Position numbers and translations under genes: made by a program
Source of the DNA: an uncultured Duncaniella sp.
GTDB lineage: Bacteria; Bacteroidota; Bacteroidia; Bacteroidales; Muribaculaceae
Length of the DNA: 64,000 nucleotides
Assembly (NCBI GenBank): GCA_910584825.1
Contig: CAJUCI010000002.1
Coordinates: 62,001-126,000 of the forward strand
Reading direction: 5' to 3'
The notes under the pieces: generated by a model
Database searches by the model: none
What the model was told of the DNA's origin: nothing
What the model saw: the letters and a program-made list of their open reading frames with translations, nothing else
Part shown: positions 42,244-50,067 of the stretch, piece by piece
How the letters are laid out: each line of letters starts with the position of its first letter
Numbering within the stretch: position 1 is the first letter of the stretch

Positions 42244-43395
42244 TCAAATCAGTTTTAAACAATCGCGCAAGGCCGTGCCGAAACGGTCAATGTCGGCCTC
42301 CGCAAGACCGGCACTCAGGCTGATGCGCAGACGGTCAGTGCCGGGCGGAACTGTCGGCACACGTATCGGCAGCACTTTAAAGCCCTCGGCCATAAGCCTC
42401 TGCGAGAGTGCCACCGCCCGTCTCGGGTCACCGACCACAAGCGGCTGTATATGGCTCGGGGTAATCGCAAAGTCGGGTGACAACGGCTGCAAAATAGCCT
42501 GCAACCGCTCGCCCAGTCGCCTCAGATGCTCACGCTCGGCCTCCATCGGCATGAACTTCTCAATCATAAACTGTGTCCATGCCGCACACATCGGGGGGAG
42601 GGCTGTGGAGAATATGAAGCTACGCGCGCGGTTTACGAGGTAGTCATGAATATCGCGGCTCACGGCGCAGAACGCGCCCATCGAGGCACATGCCTTGCCG
42701 AACGTCCCGACCACCACGTCAATCTCGCCGTAACCCCCGGCCCCTCGGCACAGTCCGAGGCCGTCAGCCCCCTCCGCGCCAAAAGCGTGAGCCTCATCGA
42801 CATAGAGCAACACATTGGGATAGCGACGCTTAATCGCCACGAGGCCATCGATGTCGGCACGGTCGCCGTCCATCGAATAGACACTCTCCACCACCACAAG
42901 CACCTGCTCATAGTCAGCGGCCCCCTTGGCAAGAAGCCTCTCCAGATGGCCGAGGTCGTTGTGGCGGAATCGCGAGAACTGCGCCTTTGACAGCGTGATG
43001 CCGTCGATAATGCTCGCATGCACGAGTTTGTCGGCCAGTATCAGGGTGCGTGCCCCCTGCGCCAGGGCCGAGACCATACCCGTGTTGGCATGATAGCCGC
43101 TGTTGAACAGCAGGGTCGGACGGTCATACAGGCGCGAGAGCAGTCCCTCAAGCCGGGCATATTCCTCCTGCCGCCCCGCCAGCAGTCGCGACGCCGACGA
43201 GGTGAGCGGGATGGCCGCCCCCCCCACTCGGCCGAAAAACTCAGCCTGCAACCCGGGGCGCGAGGCCAGTCCGAGATAATCGTTTGACGAGAGGTCTATC
43301 ACCTCCTCAGCCCCGTTTTCTGCGGGGATGGCCCTGAGGTTGCCCTCCGACGCAAGCCGTGATAAAGTATCGCTGTAAGGATTCATCGCAAGCAC
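42244..43395 (-). CDS. bioF: 8-amino-7-oxononanoate synthase (KAPA synthase)
   Basis: A 383-residue PLP enzyme of the alpha-oxoamine synthase family; it condenses pimeloyl-ACP with L-alanine. Seen are the substrate motif SSNDYLGLASRPGL (about 34), NSGYHANTGMVSAL (about 97), VDEAHAFGAEGADGLGL (about 200) and the PLP lysine in VGTFGKACASMGAF (about 233). Length is normal. It overlaps the bioA stop by 13 bp and is followed after 4 bp by bioGC, so translation is coupled. A related family member, glycine C-acetyltransferase, is less likely given the operon. Confidence 0.95.
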   Translation of the reverse strand: MLAMNPYSDTLSRLASEGNLRAIPAENGAEEVIDLSSNDYLGLASRPGLQAEFFGRVGGAAIPLTSSASRLLAGRQEEYARLEGLLSRLYDRPTLLFNSGYHANTGMVSALAQGARTLILADKLVHASIIDGITLSKAQFSRFRHNDLGHLERLLAKGAADYEQVLVVVESVYSMDGDRADIDGLVAIKRRYPNVLLYVDEAHAFGAEGADGLGLCRGAGGYGEIDVVVGTFGKACASMGAFCAVSRDIHDYLVNRARSFIFSTALPPMCAAWTQFMIEKFMPMEAEREHLRRLGERLQAILQPLSPDFAITPSHIQPLVVGDPRRAVALSQRLMAEGFKVLPIRVPTVPPGTDRLRISLSAGLAEADIDRFGTALRDCLKLI

Positions 43396-44693
43396 TCTAT
43401 AGTCTGCTCAATGAGATACTTGAGGTCATCGTCCGAGATGATGTAAGGGGGCATCACATAGGCGTTGCGCCCGAACGGACGCACCCATATGCCGCGGTCG
43501 GTACACTTGCGCTGAAACTCAGCCGTGTCCACCGGCTCCTTCATCTCTATTATACCTATCGAGCCTATCACCCTCACCTCGCGGACGCCCGGAAGCGAAG
43601 CCGCCGGTGCGATGTGGCGTCTTATCTCGCTCTCGATATGCGCCAAGCGCGAGGCCATGTCCTGCTCGTTGAGCATGCGGAGCGACTCGATGGCTATGGC
43701 ACACGCCAAGGGGTTGGCCATGAACGTCGGGCCGTGCATCATCACTCCAGCCTCGCCGCGCGATATGGTGTCGGCCACCTCGGCGGTGGTCAGCACCGCG
43801 CTCATGGTCAGATAGCCGCCGGTCAGTCCCTTGCCTACACACATGATGTCAGGCTCGACTCCGGCATGCTCCCAGGCAAACATCTTGCCCGTACGCCAGA
43901 AGCCGGTGGCTATCTCGTCGAATATCAGATATATCCCATACTTGTCACACAGCTTGCGCGCCTCGCGAAGATACTGCGGATGATATATGCGCATGCCTCC
44001 GGCTCCCTGCACAATAGGCTCGAGGATGAGGGCGGCAAGCTCTTTGTGGTGCGCCTCAACTATAGCCTCGAGTGGCTCGAAGTCGGCACGGTCCCACTCC
44101 TCCCACGGCTTGATACCGGGGGAGGGTGCAAAATATCTAACAGGCAGGGCAGGGCCGAACGCACCGTGCATGCCCGTGACGGGGTCGCAGACGCTCATGG
44201 CATTCCACGTGTCACCGTGATAGCCGCTGCGTATGGTCACGAAATTGGTCTTCGCATGGTCGCCGCTCTTTGAAATCGACGCCTGCACAGCCATTTTCAT
44301 AGCCACCTCCACGGCCACCGAGCCTGAGTCGGCATAGAAGATATTGTGCATAGACGGCGGAGCCACCTCGAGAAGCATCTTGCCAAGCTCGATGGCCGGC
44401 TCATGCGTGAGGCCGCCGAACATCACATGGCTCATGCGGCCCATCTGCTCCATCGCGGCACGGTTGAGCCGCTCGTTGTTGTAACCGTGTATCACGCACC
44501 ACCATGACGACATGCCGTCAATCAGTTCGCGGCCGTCGGCCAGGCGGAGTCTCACGCCGTGACAGTCGGTCACCTTGTAGGTAGGCAGCGGGTCGATGGT
44601 GGATGTATATGGATGCCACAGGTGCTCACGGTCAAAAGAGTCGTGAAGCACATCGCGGCAAGCGTTGGCATTAACTTTCTCCATTTCAGTCAA
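43383..44693 (-). CDS. bioA: Adenosylmethionine-8-amino-7-oxononanoate aminotransferase (DAPA synthase)
   Basis: A 436-residue class III aminotransferase transferring the amino group from SAM to KAPA. Seen are HLWHPYTSTIDPLP (about 25), the conserved GMSSWWCVIHGYNNERLN (about 60-77), YADSGSVAVEVAMKMA (about 120), IFDEIATGFWRTGKMFAWE (about 255) and the PLP lysine in MCVGKGLTGGYLTMSAV (about 286). First gene of the operon. A -7 element TAAATTTG lies on the minus strand at 44750-44743, without a good -33 box. The region TTGTAAATTTGC could be half of a biotin-repressor operator, but only one half is seen. Confidence 0.96.
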   Translation of the reverse strand: MTEMEKVNANACRDVLHDSFDREHLWHPYTSTIDPLPTYKVTDCHGVRLRLADGRELIDGMSSWWCVIHGYNNERLNRAAMEQMGRMSHVMFGGLTHEPAIELGKMLLEVAPPSMHNIFYADSGSVAVEVAMKMAVQASISKSGDHAKTNFVTIRSGYHGDTWNAMSVCDPVTGMHGAFGPALPVRYFAPSPGIKPWEEWDRADFEPLEAIVEAHHKELAALILEPIVQGAGGMRIYHPQYLREARKLCDKYGIYLIFDEIATGFWRTGKMFAWEHAGVEPDIMCVGKGLTGGYLTMSAVLTTAEVADTISRGEAGVMMHGPTFMANPLACAIAIESLRMLNEQDMASRLAHIESEIRRHIAPAASLPGVREVRVIGSIGIIEMKEPVDTAEFQRKCTDRGIWVRPFGRNAYVMPPYIISDDDLKYLIEQTIECLR

Positions 44694-44742
44694 AAGCTCC
44701 TCCGGGAACAGTCCGACAAATCCGACCCCCGAAAAGCAAACG

Positions 44743-44750
44743 CAAATTTA
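44743..44750 (-). promoter_or_regulatory. -7 element of the biotin operon
   Basis: TAAATTTG on the minus strand, 50 bp before the bioA start; no spaced TTTG upstream. Confidence 0.45.
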
Positions 44751-44816
44751 CAAATAATTTCCGAGATTAGGAGTAAAACTTTCGATGCGGGGGTGCGTGG
44801 GGAGTTGTGCAATATG

Positions 44817-45578
44817 TCAAGGTGCGCTTGCCGTGCGGTTTAGCTTTGGGCTGCGGAGCACGGCGTACCGCGATAGTTGGGGTGGATGATGGGGGACAGG
44901 AGCACAAGAGCACTGGTCGGGAGACGGGAGCACGGGGAAACAGGGGGCAAGGGTGATGATTGTGACGAGGGGGATGTTTTCGCCTTCGCCGTCGTCGCTG
45001 CTGTCGTCGCGCTGCCGCGCTCCCACTGTCTCAAAGCTGTGGATGAGGAGACCGGGCGGGAGGGCTTTGGGTGGGGTGTCGGCCCTGAGATGGATAATCA
45101 GAAAGCCGGAGCGGTCGAGGATGGGGAAGAGAACGGAGCAGACTTTCTGAAAGTTGTCGGGCGTTTTGAGCAGGGGGGAGTAGGTTCGCGCCCGATGGGC
45201 GTTGAGCAGGAGCATGAAAGCGGGGGTGCTTCCGCGAATGCTTCTGACTTGCCTGTAGGTGATGGCGCGGAGGCGGGGAGAACGGTCTTTTATTGCCGGT
45301 CGGTCGGGGGTGCAACGGATGGCTGTGGCTCCTTCGGGGGAGGTGGCGAGCCTGTAGCGGAGGTAGCTGTCGAGAATGGCTGTGCTGTCGTGGCCGGGAT
45401 GGTCGATGATGACTGTGGGGCGGGGACGTGCACGGCGGTTCTTTTCGAGGGTGGATATGACGGCTTTCTCGGCGGGGGTGAGTTGCCTGCCGAGAAATTT
45501 CCTGAAGCTGTGGCACCATATGTCGGGGATGCACGGCTTACGAGAATAGTTGGATGTTATGAGCCTCCGTGAATGCAT
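44817..45578 (-). CDS. Hypothetical protein with a repeat-derived C-terminus
   Basis: About 253 residues if MHSRRLITSNYSRKPCIPDI at 45578 is the start; an in-frame ATG at 45602 is also possible. The body is basic with an ordered look: FRKFLGRQLTPAEKAVISTL, TVIIDHPGHDSTAILDSYLR, YRLATSPEGATAIRC, AFMLLLNAHRARTYSP and FPILDRSGFLIIHLRA. I do not recognise the family. The last 35-40 residues (LPSPDQCSCAPVPHHPP and on) are read through a copy of the GGAGACAGGAGCAC repeat, so the original end was probably replaced by repeat insertion. It is upstream of bioA on the same strand with a 120-bp gap. Confidence 0.5.
   Translation of the reverse strand: MHSRRLITSNYSRKPCIPDIWCHSFRKFLGRQLTPAEKAVISTLEKNRRARPRPTVIIDHPGHDSTAILDSYLRYRLATSPEGATAIRCTPDRPAIKDRSPRLRAITYRQVRSIRGSTPAFMLLLNAHRARTYSPLLKTPDNFQKVCSVLFPILDRSGFLIIHLRADTPPKALPPGLLIHSFETVGARQRDDSSDDGEGENIPLVTIITLAPCFPVLPSPDQCSCAPVPHHPPQLSRYAVLRSPKLNRTASAP
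44891..44945. repeat. GGAGACAGGAGCAC repeat, copy inside a coding frame
   Basis: GGGGACAGGAGCACAAGAGC and the next 35 bases match the 51-bp repeat unit found in tandem at 45679. It encodes part of the C-terminus of the hypothetical gene. Confidence 0.75.
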
Positions 45579-45678
45579 GGTGCAAAGATAGGATGTAAGC
45601 ACGGGGCTTTTGGTGCGATAATGTCGCGAAGCCCCGAGCTAAAGCTCGGGAGCACAAACAAAAAGGAAGCACCAGTTT

Positions 45679-45815
45679 TGGAGACAGGAGCACAGGAGCA
45701 CTGATTGAGAGACGGGAGCACGGTGGAACGGGAGACAGGAGCACAGGAGCACTGATTGAGAGACGGGAGCACGGTGGAACGGGAGACAGGAGCACAGGAG
45801 GCACAAAGACGGGAG
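45679..45815. repeat. 51-bp tandem repeat, about 2.5 copies
   Basis: Units begin GGAGACAGGAGCACAGGAGC at 45679, 45730 and 45781, an exact 51-bp period; units one and two are identical, the third is cut short. No spacer diversity, so not a CRISPR array. Confidence 0.9.
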
Positions 45816-45838
45816 AAGGGGGCTCGGGAGGCTTGTCT

Positions 45839-45973
45839 ATAGAAGCGGCGGCTTTAGCCATTGATATGGCACGTATCATCCATTGCTTACAATCGTAAAC
45901 CCGGCATTGACAATAACATACACTAAGATTAGCTTTATCACTTCATATCGACGGCTGAAGCCGTCGCTCCTAC
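45839..45973. repeat. REP-like inverted pair, one arm decayed
   Basis: Left unit AGAAGCGGCGGCTTTAGCCA to ATATG is mutated; right unit CATATCGACGGCTGAAGCCG to CTCCTAC is intact. Spacer about 75 bp. Confidence 0.75.
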
Positions 45974-46129
45974 CCTCCCCTCCTTCCGTGCTCACGTCTC
46001 TCGGGGGGTGCTTTTGTGCTCCTGTCTCCCGTTCCCCCGTGCTCCCGTCTCCCAAGTGGTGCTATTGTGCTCCTGTCTCCCCTAACCCACCCCGACTATC
46101 GCGGTAGGTGACGAACCGGTGGATGGCGG

Positions 46130-48691
46130 CTAATTCAGGATGGCGGAGGATGCGCCTTGCTGCTCGCCTATCTCGTTGCCACGCTTGACTTTCTTGCCGT
46201 AGCCGAATGTGTAGGTGACGGACAGCGTGACTCTCGGATGATAGGTCGAGGCATAGGTGATGCGGTTTTCAGAGTAGTAGGGCGAGCGGAACTCGCGTGT
46301 GAACCGCCTCCATCCCTTGCTGAATATGTTAGATGCCGTGAGGCGGAGATTGAGCGCGCCGTTGCTCCAGCCGCCGGCTATCTTATATTCATTACGCCCC
46401 GTCTGGAGAATGTTGCTCTCGTTCTGCAACTCCTTGAAACGCTTCTTATAGTCTACGTTAAGATAGCAGTTGCCGATATAATAGGAGCCTCCCGCACGCA
46501 GGAACACCGAGGAGAGGTCGCGCTTGTAGATGCCTGTGGTGCTGTAGAAGTTCAGTTCGGGATTGGCCGTGAGGCTCAAGCGGCCGTCACGCGTCTTCCA
46601 GTTGAATGATATGCCTGCTTTAGTGTGTCGGAAATCGCCGTCGTTGATGTAGGTGCGCAGCAGTGCCGTGCCGTCATTGTAAGGCTGATAGGCCACAGTG
46701 TAACGCTCATACAGCATCTCGCTCCCGGCATAGGCCGAGGCGTTGAACTGATTGCAGGGCAGCCAGGTGTATCCGAGGCTCAACTGGCTGAAACGTGAAT
46801 TTTTCAGATAGGGATTGCCTGTGATGTAGAGCAACTCGTTATCCTTGAGCACGTCAGATGTTTTCTCGCCGGTCTCGGGCGAGAAGGTGGCATACTGGCC
46901 GAATACGCTGAGACGGTTCTTGCTGTTGAAGGCGTAGTTCATCTCGAGATGGCATGCGGGGTAGACATCGGTGGCGCGATGACCGTTAATCTTCGAGACC
47001 TCCCGGTCCACAGCCGCATCGGCATAAAGTGACATCCTTTTGCTTTTGTAGTTATATCTAACGGCTCCGGACATAAAATCCAGGGAGAAATCGCTGTTGG
47101 AGCCGGAGGTGCCTGAATACCTAACGTCATTGCTGTGCCGCCCTATCGAGAACTTCATGCCGACACTATGCCGCTTGCCGAAATCCTTTACAATGTCAGC
47201 ATTGAGGCGAACGTAACGCGCATTCTCGACCGTGGAGCGCAGCACATGCTCGGAATTGGTGGCGGTATAGTCGCCGAATTCATTGGTGTGGGCGTAGGAG
47301 AAATTAGGGTTGAGGTTAACCGACACCGCGTGAGGCAAGATGAACAGGCATGTGCCCGAGTATGTCAGGGAATTGTTTCGGTTCCGGCCAATGCGCAGGA
47401 ATGAGTAGTCGGAGTCGCCGCCGGGCGAGGGGGAGTATGACAGCGAGCCGGACTCATTGCTCCGCGGACGCGACTTGTGGGTGAAACCCAGGGTGTTGCG
47501 AAACACTATCTTTTCGGAGTTATAGGAGGCGCGCAGGGTCAGGGGGTACTGGTCCTGACGAAACCTCGACGACTCTACATCCTGACGGCGCGTGACGGTA
47601 ACAGGATTGCCCTCGGAGTCATTCAGCAAATATTGTCCCTCGGTGGAGTTGCCGTTGTGGCGGCTGCTTTCGTTGGTGACTCCGGCATAGAGGTCATAGA
47701 CCATTTTCCTGTAGGAGAATTTGGAGAATACGCTCGACTTGTTGGTAAATCCGGCTATAGCCGTCTCGTCGGCCTTGAGTTTGGTGTATCCGCCATACTC
47801 ATACTCCTGCATTATGAAGTTGATTGCACGCTGCGCCCCCTGAAAACGGGGGTCGGTGGGGTTGATAAGCAGTTCGACACGTCTGACATCGGCTGTGCGC
47901 AATCCCTCCATCTCCTGCGCCGAGGCGGGCATGGAGTTGATATATACAGGGATTGACCGGCCGAAGTTGTCAGTTATCGCGCCGGAGAATGCGTCGACCC
48001 TGACTTCGGGCATGGACATGATACGGAGCAGGTCGGTGGCGTCCCGGGCCGCACGCTTCTGCCGCCCGGAGGGGGTGTAGATTGAACGGTCAGCCGAAAG
48101 GGTCGATGCAGTGGCCTCGACCGACACCCCCTTGAGCTGAATGGCATTGGAGCGCATGGTGATGTCGCCGAAATTAAATCCTCGTCCTGTGTGATAGGTG
48201 GGCAGATACCCCACCCCGCTCAGTTTGGCTATGACCCGGCTGCGGTCGCACGGAATGAGGAAGCGGCCGGCCGCGTCGGTGGTGCCGTAGGTCACGACAA
48301 TAGAATCCTTGGGAGCGAGGAGCATGACTGTGGCGAAAGGGATGGTCTCGCCATGCTCGTCGACCACGCGGCCCGAATATTTGTAGCGGCCGCGCTGCAT
48401 GGCCTCGACAAAGATGCGGTCGCCCACGACAAGAATCGAGATGGGGTTGTAGCTCGTAAGCCGGCGTATGGCCGTAACGGCATCGTCGGTGGCAATGTCG
48501 GCATCCACCTTATAATCCTCAAGTTCGTTATATATAAAGCTGATATTCAGCTCGGGATGCTCGCGGCTGATGCGTGCGAGGGCCTGTGACACAGGCACGG
48601 AACGGAAGCGGTAGGTGTACTCGTGCGCCGAGGCTGAGATGATGCCGACGATGACCGACATCATGAAAAGTATGACGTGTCTCATGGTCAT
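46130..48691 (-). CDS. STN-domain TonB-dependent outer membrane receptor
   Basis: An 853-residue receptor. After the signal peptide (to about residue 23), an STN domain (about 25-95, VSQALARISREHPELNISFI) can pass the occupied signal to an anti-sigma factor. A carboxypeptidase-regulatory-like domain follows (about 105-180, YSGRVVDEHGETIPFATVML), then a plug (about 215-300, DATDLLRIMSMPEVRVDAFS) and a barrel to the end. No SusD partner follows. It is the last gene of a sigma/anti-sigma/receptor operon and overlaps the anti-sigma stop by 4 bp. The ligand cannot be read from sequence. Confidence 0.9.
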   Translation of the reverse strand: MTMRHVILFMMSVIVGIISASAHEYTYRFRSVPVSQALARISREHPELNISFIYNELEDYKVDADIATDDAVTAIRRLTSYNPISILVVGDRIFVEAMQRGRYKYSGRVVDEHGETIPFATVMLLAPKDSIVVTYGTTDAAGRFLIPCDRSRVIAKLSGVGYLPTYHTGRGFNFGDITMRSNAIQLKGVSVEATASTLSADRSIYTPSGRQKRAARDATDLLRIMSMPEVRVDAFSGAITDNFGRSIPVYINSMPASAQEMEGLRTADVRRVELLINPTDPRFQGAQRAINFIMQEYEYGGYTKLKADETAIAGFTNKSSVFSKFSYRKMVYDLYAGVTNESSRHNGNSTEGQYLLNDSEGNPVTVTRRQDVESSRFRQDQYPLTLRASYNSEKIVFRNTLGFTHKSRPRSNESGSLSYSPSPGGDSDYSFLRIGRNRNNSLTYSGTCLFILPHAVSVNLNPNFSYAHTNEFGDYTATNSEHVLRSTVENARYVRLNADIVKDFGKRHSVGMKFSIGRHSNDVRYSGTSGSNSDFSLDFMSGAVRYNYKSKRMSLYADAAVDREVSKINGHRATDVYPACHLEMNYAFNSKNRLSVFGQYATFSPETGEKTSDVLKDNELLYITGNPYLKNSRFSQLSLGYTWLPCNQFNASAYAGSEMLYERYTVAYQPYNDGTALLRTYINDGDFRHTKAGISFNWKTRDGRLSLTANPELNFYSTTGIYKRDLSSVFLRAGGSYYIGNCYLNVDYKKRFKELQNESNILQTGRNEYKIAGGWSNGALNLRLTASNIFSKGWRRFTREFRSPYYSENRITYASTYHPRVTLSVTYTFGYGKKVKRGNEIGEQQGASSAILN

Positions 48692-49332
48692 TTCACTGTC
48701 AACACGCCATCCTTAATGGTGATGTTTATCTGCTCGAAAATGTTAAGGTCGGCCACTACGTCGTCAATCGGGCGGGAGGGGTCCCACTTGAAATACAGCC
48801 GCAGGTTGCGGACGTCAGGGCGGGCAAAGCGCACCTCAACACCATAGGCGGCTCCGATACGCGACATTATGCCGGCCAGGGTCTCGTCCTCAAACACCAC
48901 CGGCTCCGAAAGCTCGGCTACCGAGTCGTCGGCTACAGCCAGAGATGTCGCCGCCACATGGACATCGCCTGTCACAACCTCCTGCCCGGCATCGGCGGCG
49001 GTAAGGCCGTCGGAGGGGGCGGAGTGACTGAAACCGATGCCTACGGCCACGGCAACCGCCGCCGTCACTATCACTGCCGCGACAGCCGCCGCACGGTTTC
49101 CGACCAGGCGGAGGAGCAACGGGCGGCGCATGTGGGTGCGCTCAAACTGTTGCCACTCGCGGGCCACCTTATCCTCATCGGGAATGTCCGCGCCGAATGT
49201 CGACGCGGAGATGAGGCACATCTCATCATACAAGGCCTTTGCCTCCGGGTCGGAAAGCAGCCGCTCCAACTCCTGAGGTGAATATTTCTCAGGATGCCCG
49301 ATGATGTCAAGCACTAAATCTAATTTATCCAT
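48688..49332 (-). CDS. FecR-like anti-sigma factor (DUF4974 C-terminus)
   Basis: A 214-residue membrane protein. The N-terminal 80 residues are a cytoplasmic anti-sigma region (MDKLDLVLDIIGHPEKYSPQ), one membrane helix is at about 83-103 (AAAVAAVIVTAAVAVAVGIG), and the periplasmic C-terminus (about 145-214, VFEDETLAGIMSRIGAAYGV; RPIDDVVADLNIFEQINITI) resembles DUF4974 of FecR proteins. The middle FecR beta-domain is short or missing, so this is a reduced form. It would hold the ECF sigma factor until the receptor signals. Overlaps its neighbours by 8 and 4 bp. Confidence 0.85.
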   Translation of the reverse strand: MDKLDLVLDIIGHPEKYSPQELERLLSDPEAKALYDEMCLISASTFGADIPDEDKVAREWQQFERTHMRRPLLLRLVGNRAAAVAAVIVTAAVAVAVGIGFSHSAPSDGLTAADAGQEVVTGDVHVAATSLAVADDSVAELSEPVVFEDETLAGIMSRIGAAYGVEVRFARPDVRNLRLYFKWDPSRPIDDVVADLNIFEQINITIKDGVLTVK

Positions 49333-49810
49333 TGTTCAAGGTTTTTCGGATTGTCTCGATGGCGTGACGCAGATGCTTGTAGACGGCTACCTCACTTATG
49401 CCGAGCCTCGAGGCTATCTCGGCATACTTCAGCCCTTCGTGGAAACGCATGGCCACCACACGGCGGCATTGGGGAGCGAGGGCCGTGCCGACGATTGAGT
49501 TGACCGCCTCGACCGTGGCCTCATCGGGCCAGTCTTCGTCGTCATACTCCTGCCCGTCGAGCATATAGAGCCGGGCGAGCCGCTCGCGCACGCCTGTGTC
49601 ACGCACATGGTTGACACACCTGTTACGCACACTTGACATAAGATAGCCGGGGCCGACAGTCTGGCCGGTGTTTTGAAGCACCGAGGCAAAGACATCCTGC
49701 ACGACGTCACGCGCGAGGCTGTCGTCATGCAGAATCATCATGGCCAGCCGGTACATCTGAGCATAATGTGTCTTGTAAAGCCGTTCTATTTCACATCGGT
49801 CTGTCGTCAT
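49325..49810 (-). CDS. ECF-type RNA polymerase sigma factor
   Basis: A 161-residue ECF sigma factor of the Bacteroidetes FecI-like group. Region 2 includes FKTHYAQM-like YKTHYAQMYRLAMMILHDDS and LARDVVQDVFASVLQN (about 10-48); region 4 includes RFHEGLKYAEIASRLGISEV and AVYKHLRHAIETIRKTL (about 122-158), a helix-turn-helix for the -35 region. It is the first gene of the operon with the anti-sigma factor and receptor, a cell-surface signalling unit. No ordinary -7 box is in front of it, in keeping with self-activation. Confidence 0.93.
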   Translation of the reverse strand: MTTDRCEIERLYKTHYAQMYRLAMMILHDDSLARDVVQDVFASVLQNTGQTVGPGYLMSSVRNRCVNHVRDTGVRERLARLYMLDGQEYDDEDWPDEATVEAVNSIVGTALAPQCRRVVAMRFHEGLKYAEIASRLGISEVAVYKHLRHAIETIRKTLNNG

Positions 49811-49887
49811 ACATCAATAAGACACGCAACATCCGAAAAACCTAACCTGAGATTCAAAAAAATATTAATAATCCCGCAGCTGTGTCG

Positions 49888-50025
49888 AAATTCAAGAAGG
49901 GGACATAAGGACATAAGGGACAAAAGACACTTAAGTATTTATTGTTTTAATACATCTTGATAATCAGATATATATATCTTATGTGTCTTTTGTCCCTTAT
50001 GTCCTTATGTCCCCTTCTTGAATTT
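49888..50025. repeat. 48-bp inverted repeat (GGGGACATAAGGACATAAG family)
   Basis: Left arm 49888-49935 starts AAATTCAAGAAGGGGACATA; the right arm 49978-50025 is its inverse with one mismatch; the spacer is 42 bp and AT-rich. It shares its arm core with 20428-20544 but not its spacer. Located between the sigma factor start and the GH2 3' end. Confidence 0.9.
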
Positions 50026-50067
50026 TAAGCCTGTCACATAATCTCTGTTACAGCGGTTGGGGTTATA

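Larger units (their letters stand above)
45603..46129. repeat. Intergenic repeat cluster (no gene seen)
   Basis: This 527-bp gap is made almost entirely of repeats: a short hairpin CCCGAGCT / AGCTCGGG (45633-45650); a 51-bp tandem repeat (45679-45815); a degenerate REP-like left unit (45839-45868) and a good right unit (45944-45973); and an inverted run of the 51-bp-type repeat (45985-46082). Open frames across it (for example 45538-45879 minus) are products of the repeats. Confidence 0.8.

Noticed and set aside
44743..44775. Biotin repressor (BirA) operator before bioA
   Set aside because: Only one TTGTAAA half is visible; no inverted partner at the expected distance.
44877..45572. 231-codon glycine/valine-rich frame on the plus strand
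   Set aside because: Composition is that of an antisense shadow, and it starts in a repeat. The minus-strand frame has a more protein-like pattern, though it is itself uncertain.
45679..45815. CRISPR array
   Set aside because: The repeat units are contiguous and identical with no unique spacers, and no cas genes are near.
45538..45879. 113-codon minus frame with repeated CSRLSISAPVLLSPV
   Set aside because: Encoded by the 51-bp DNA repeat; no independent evidence for a protein.
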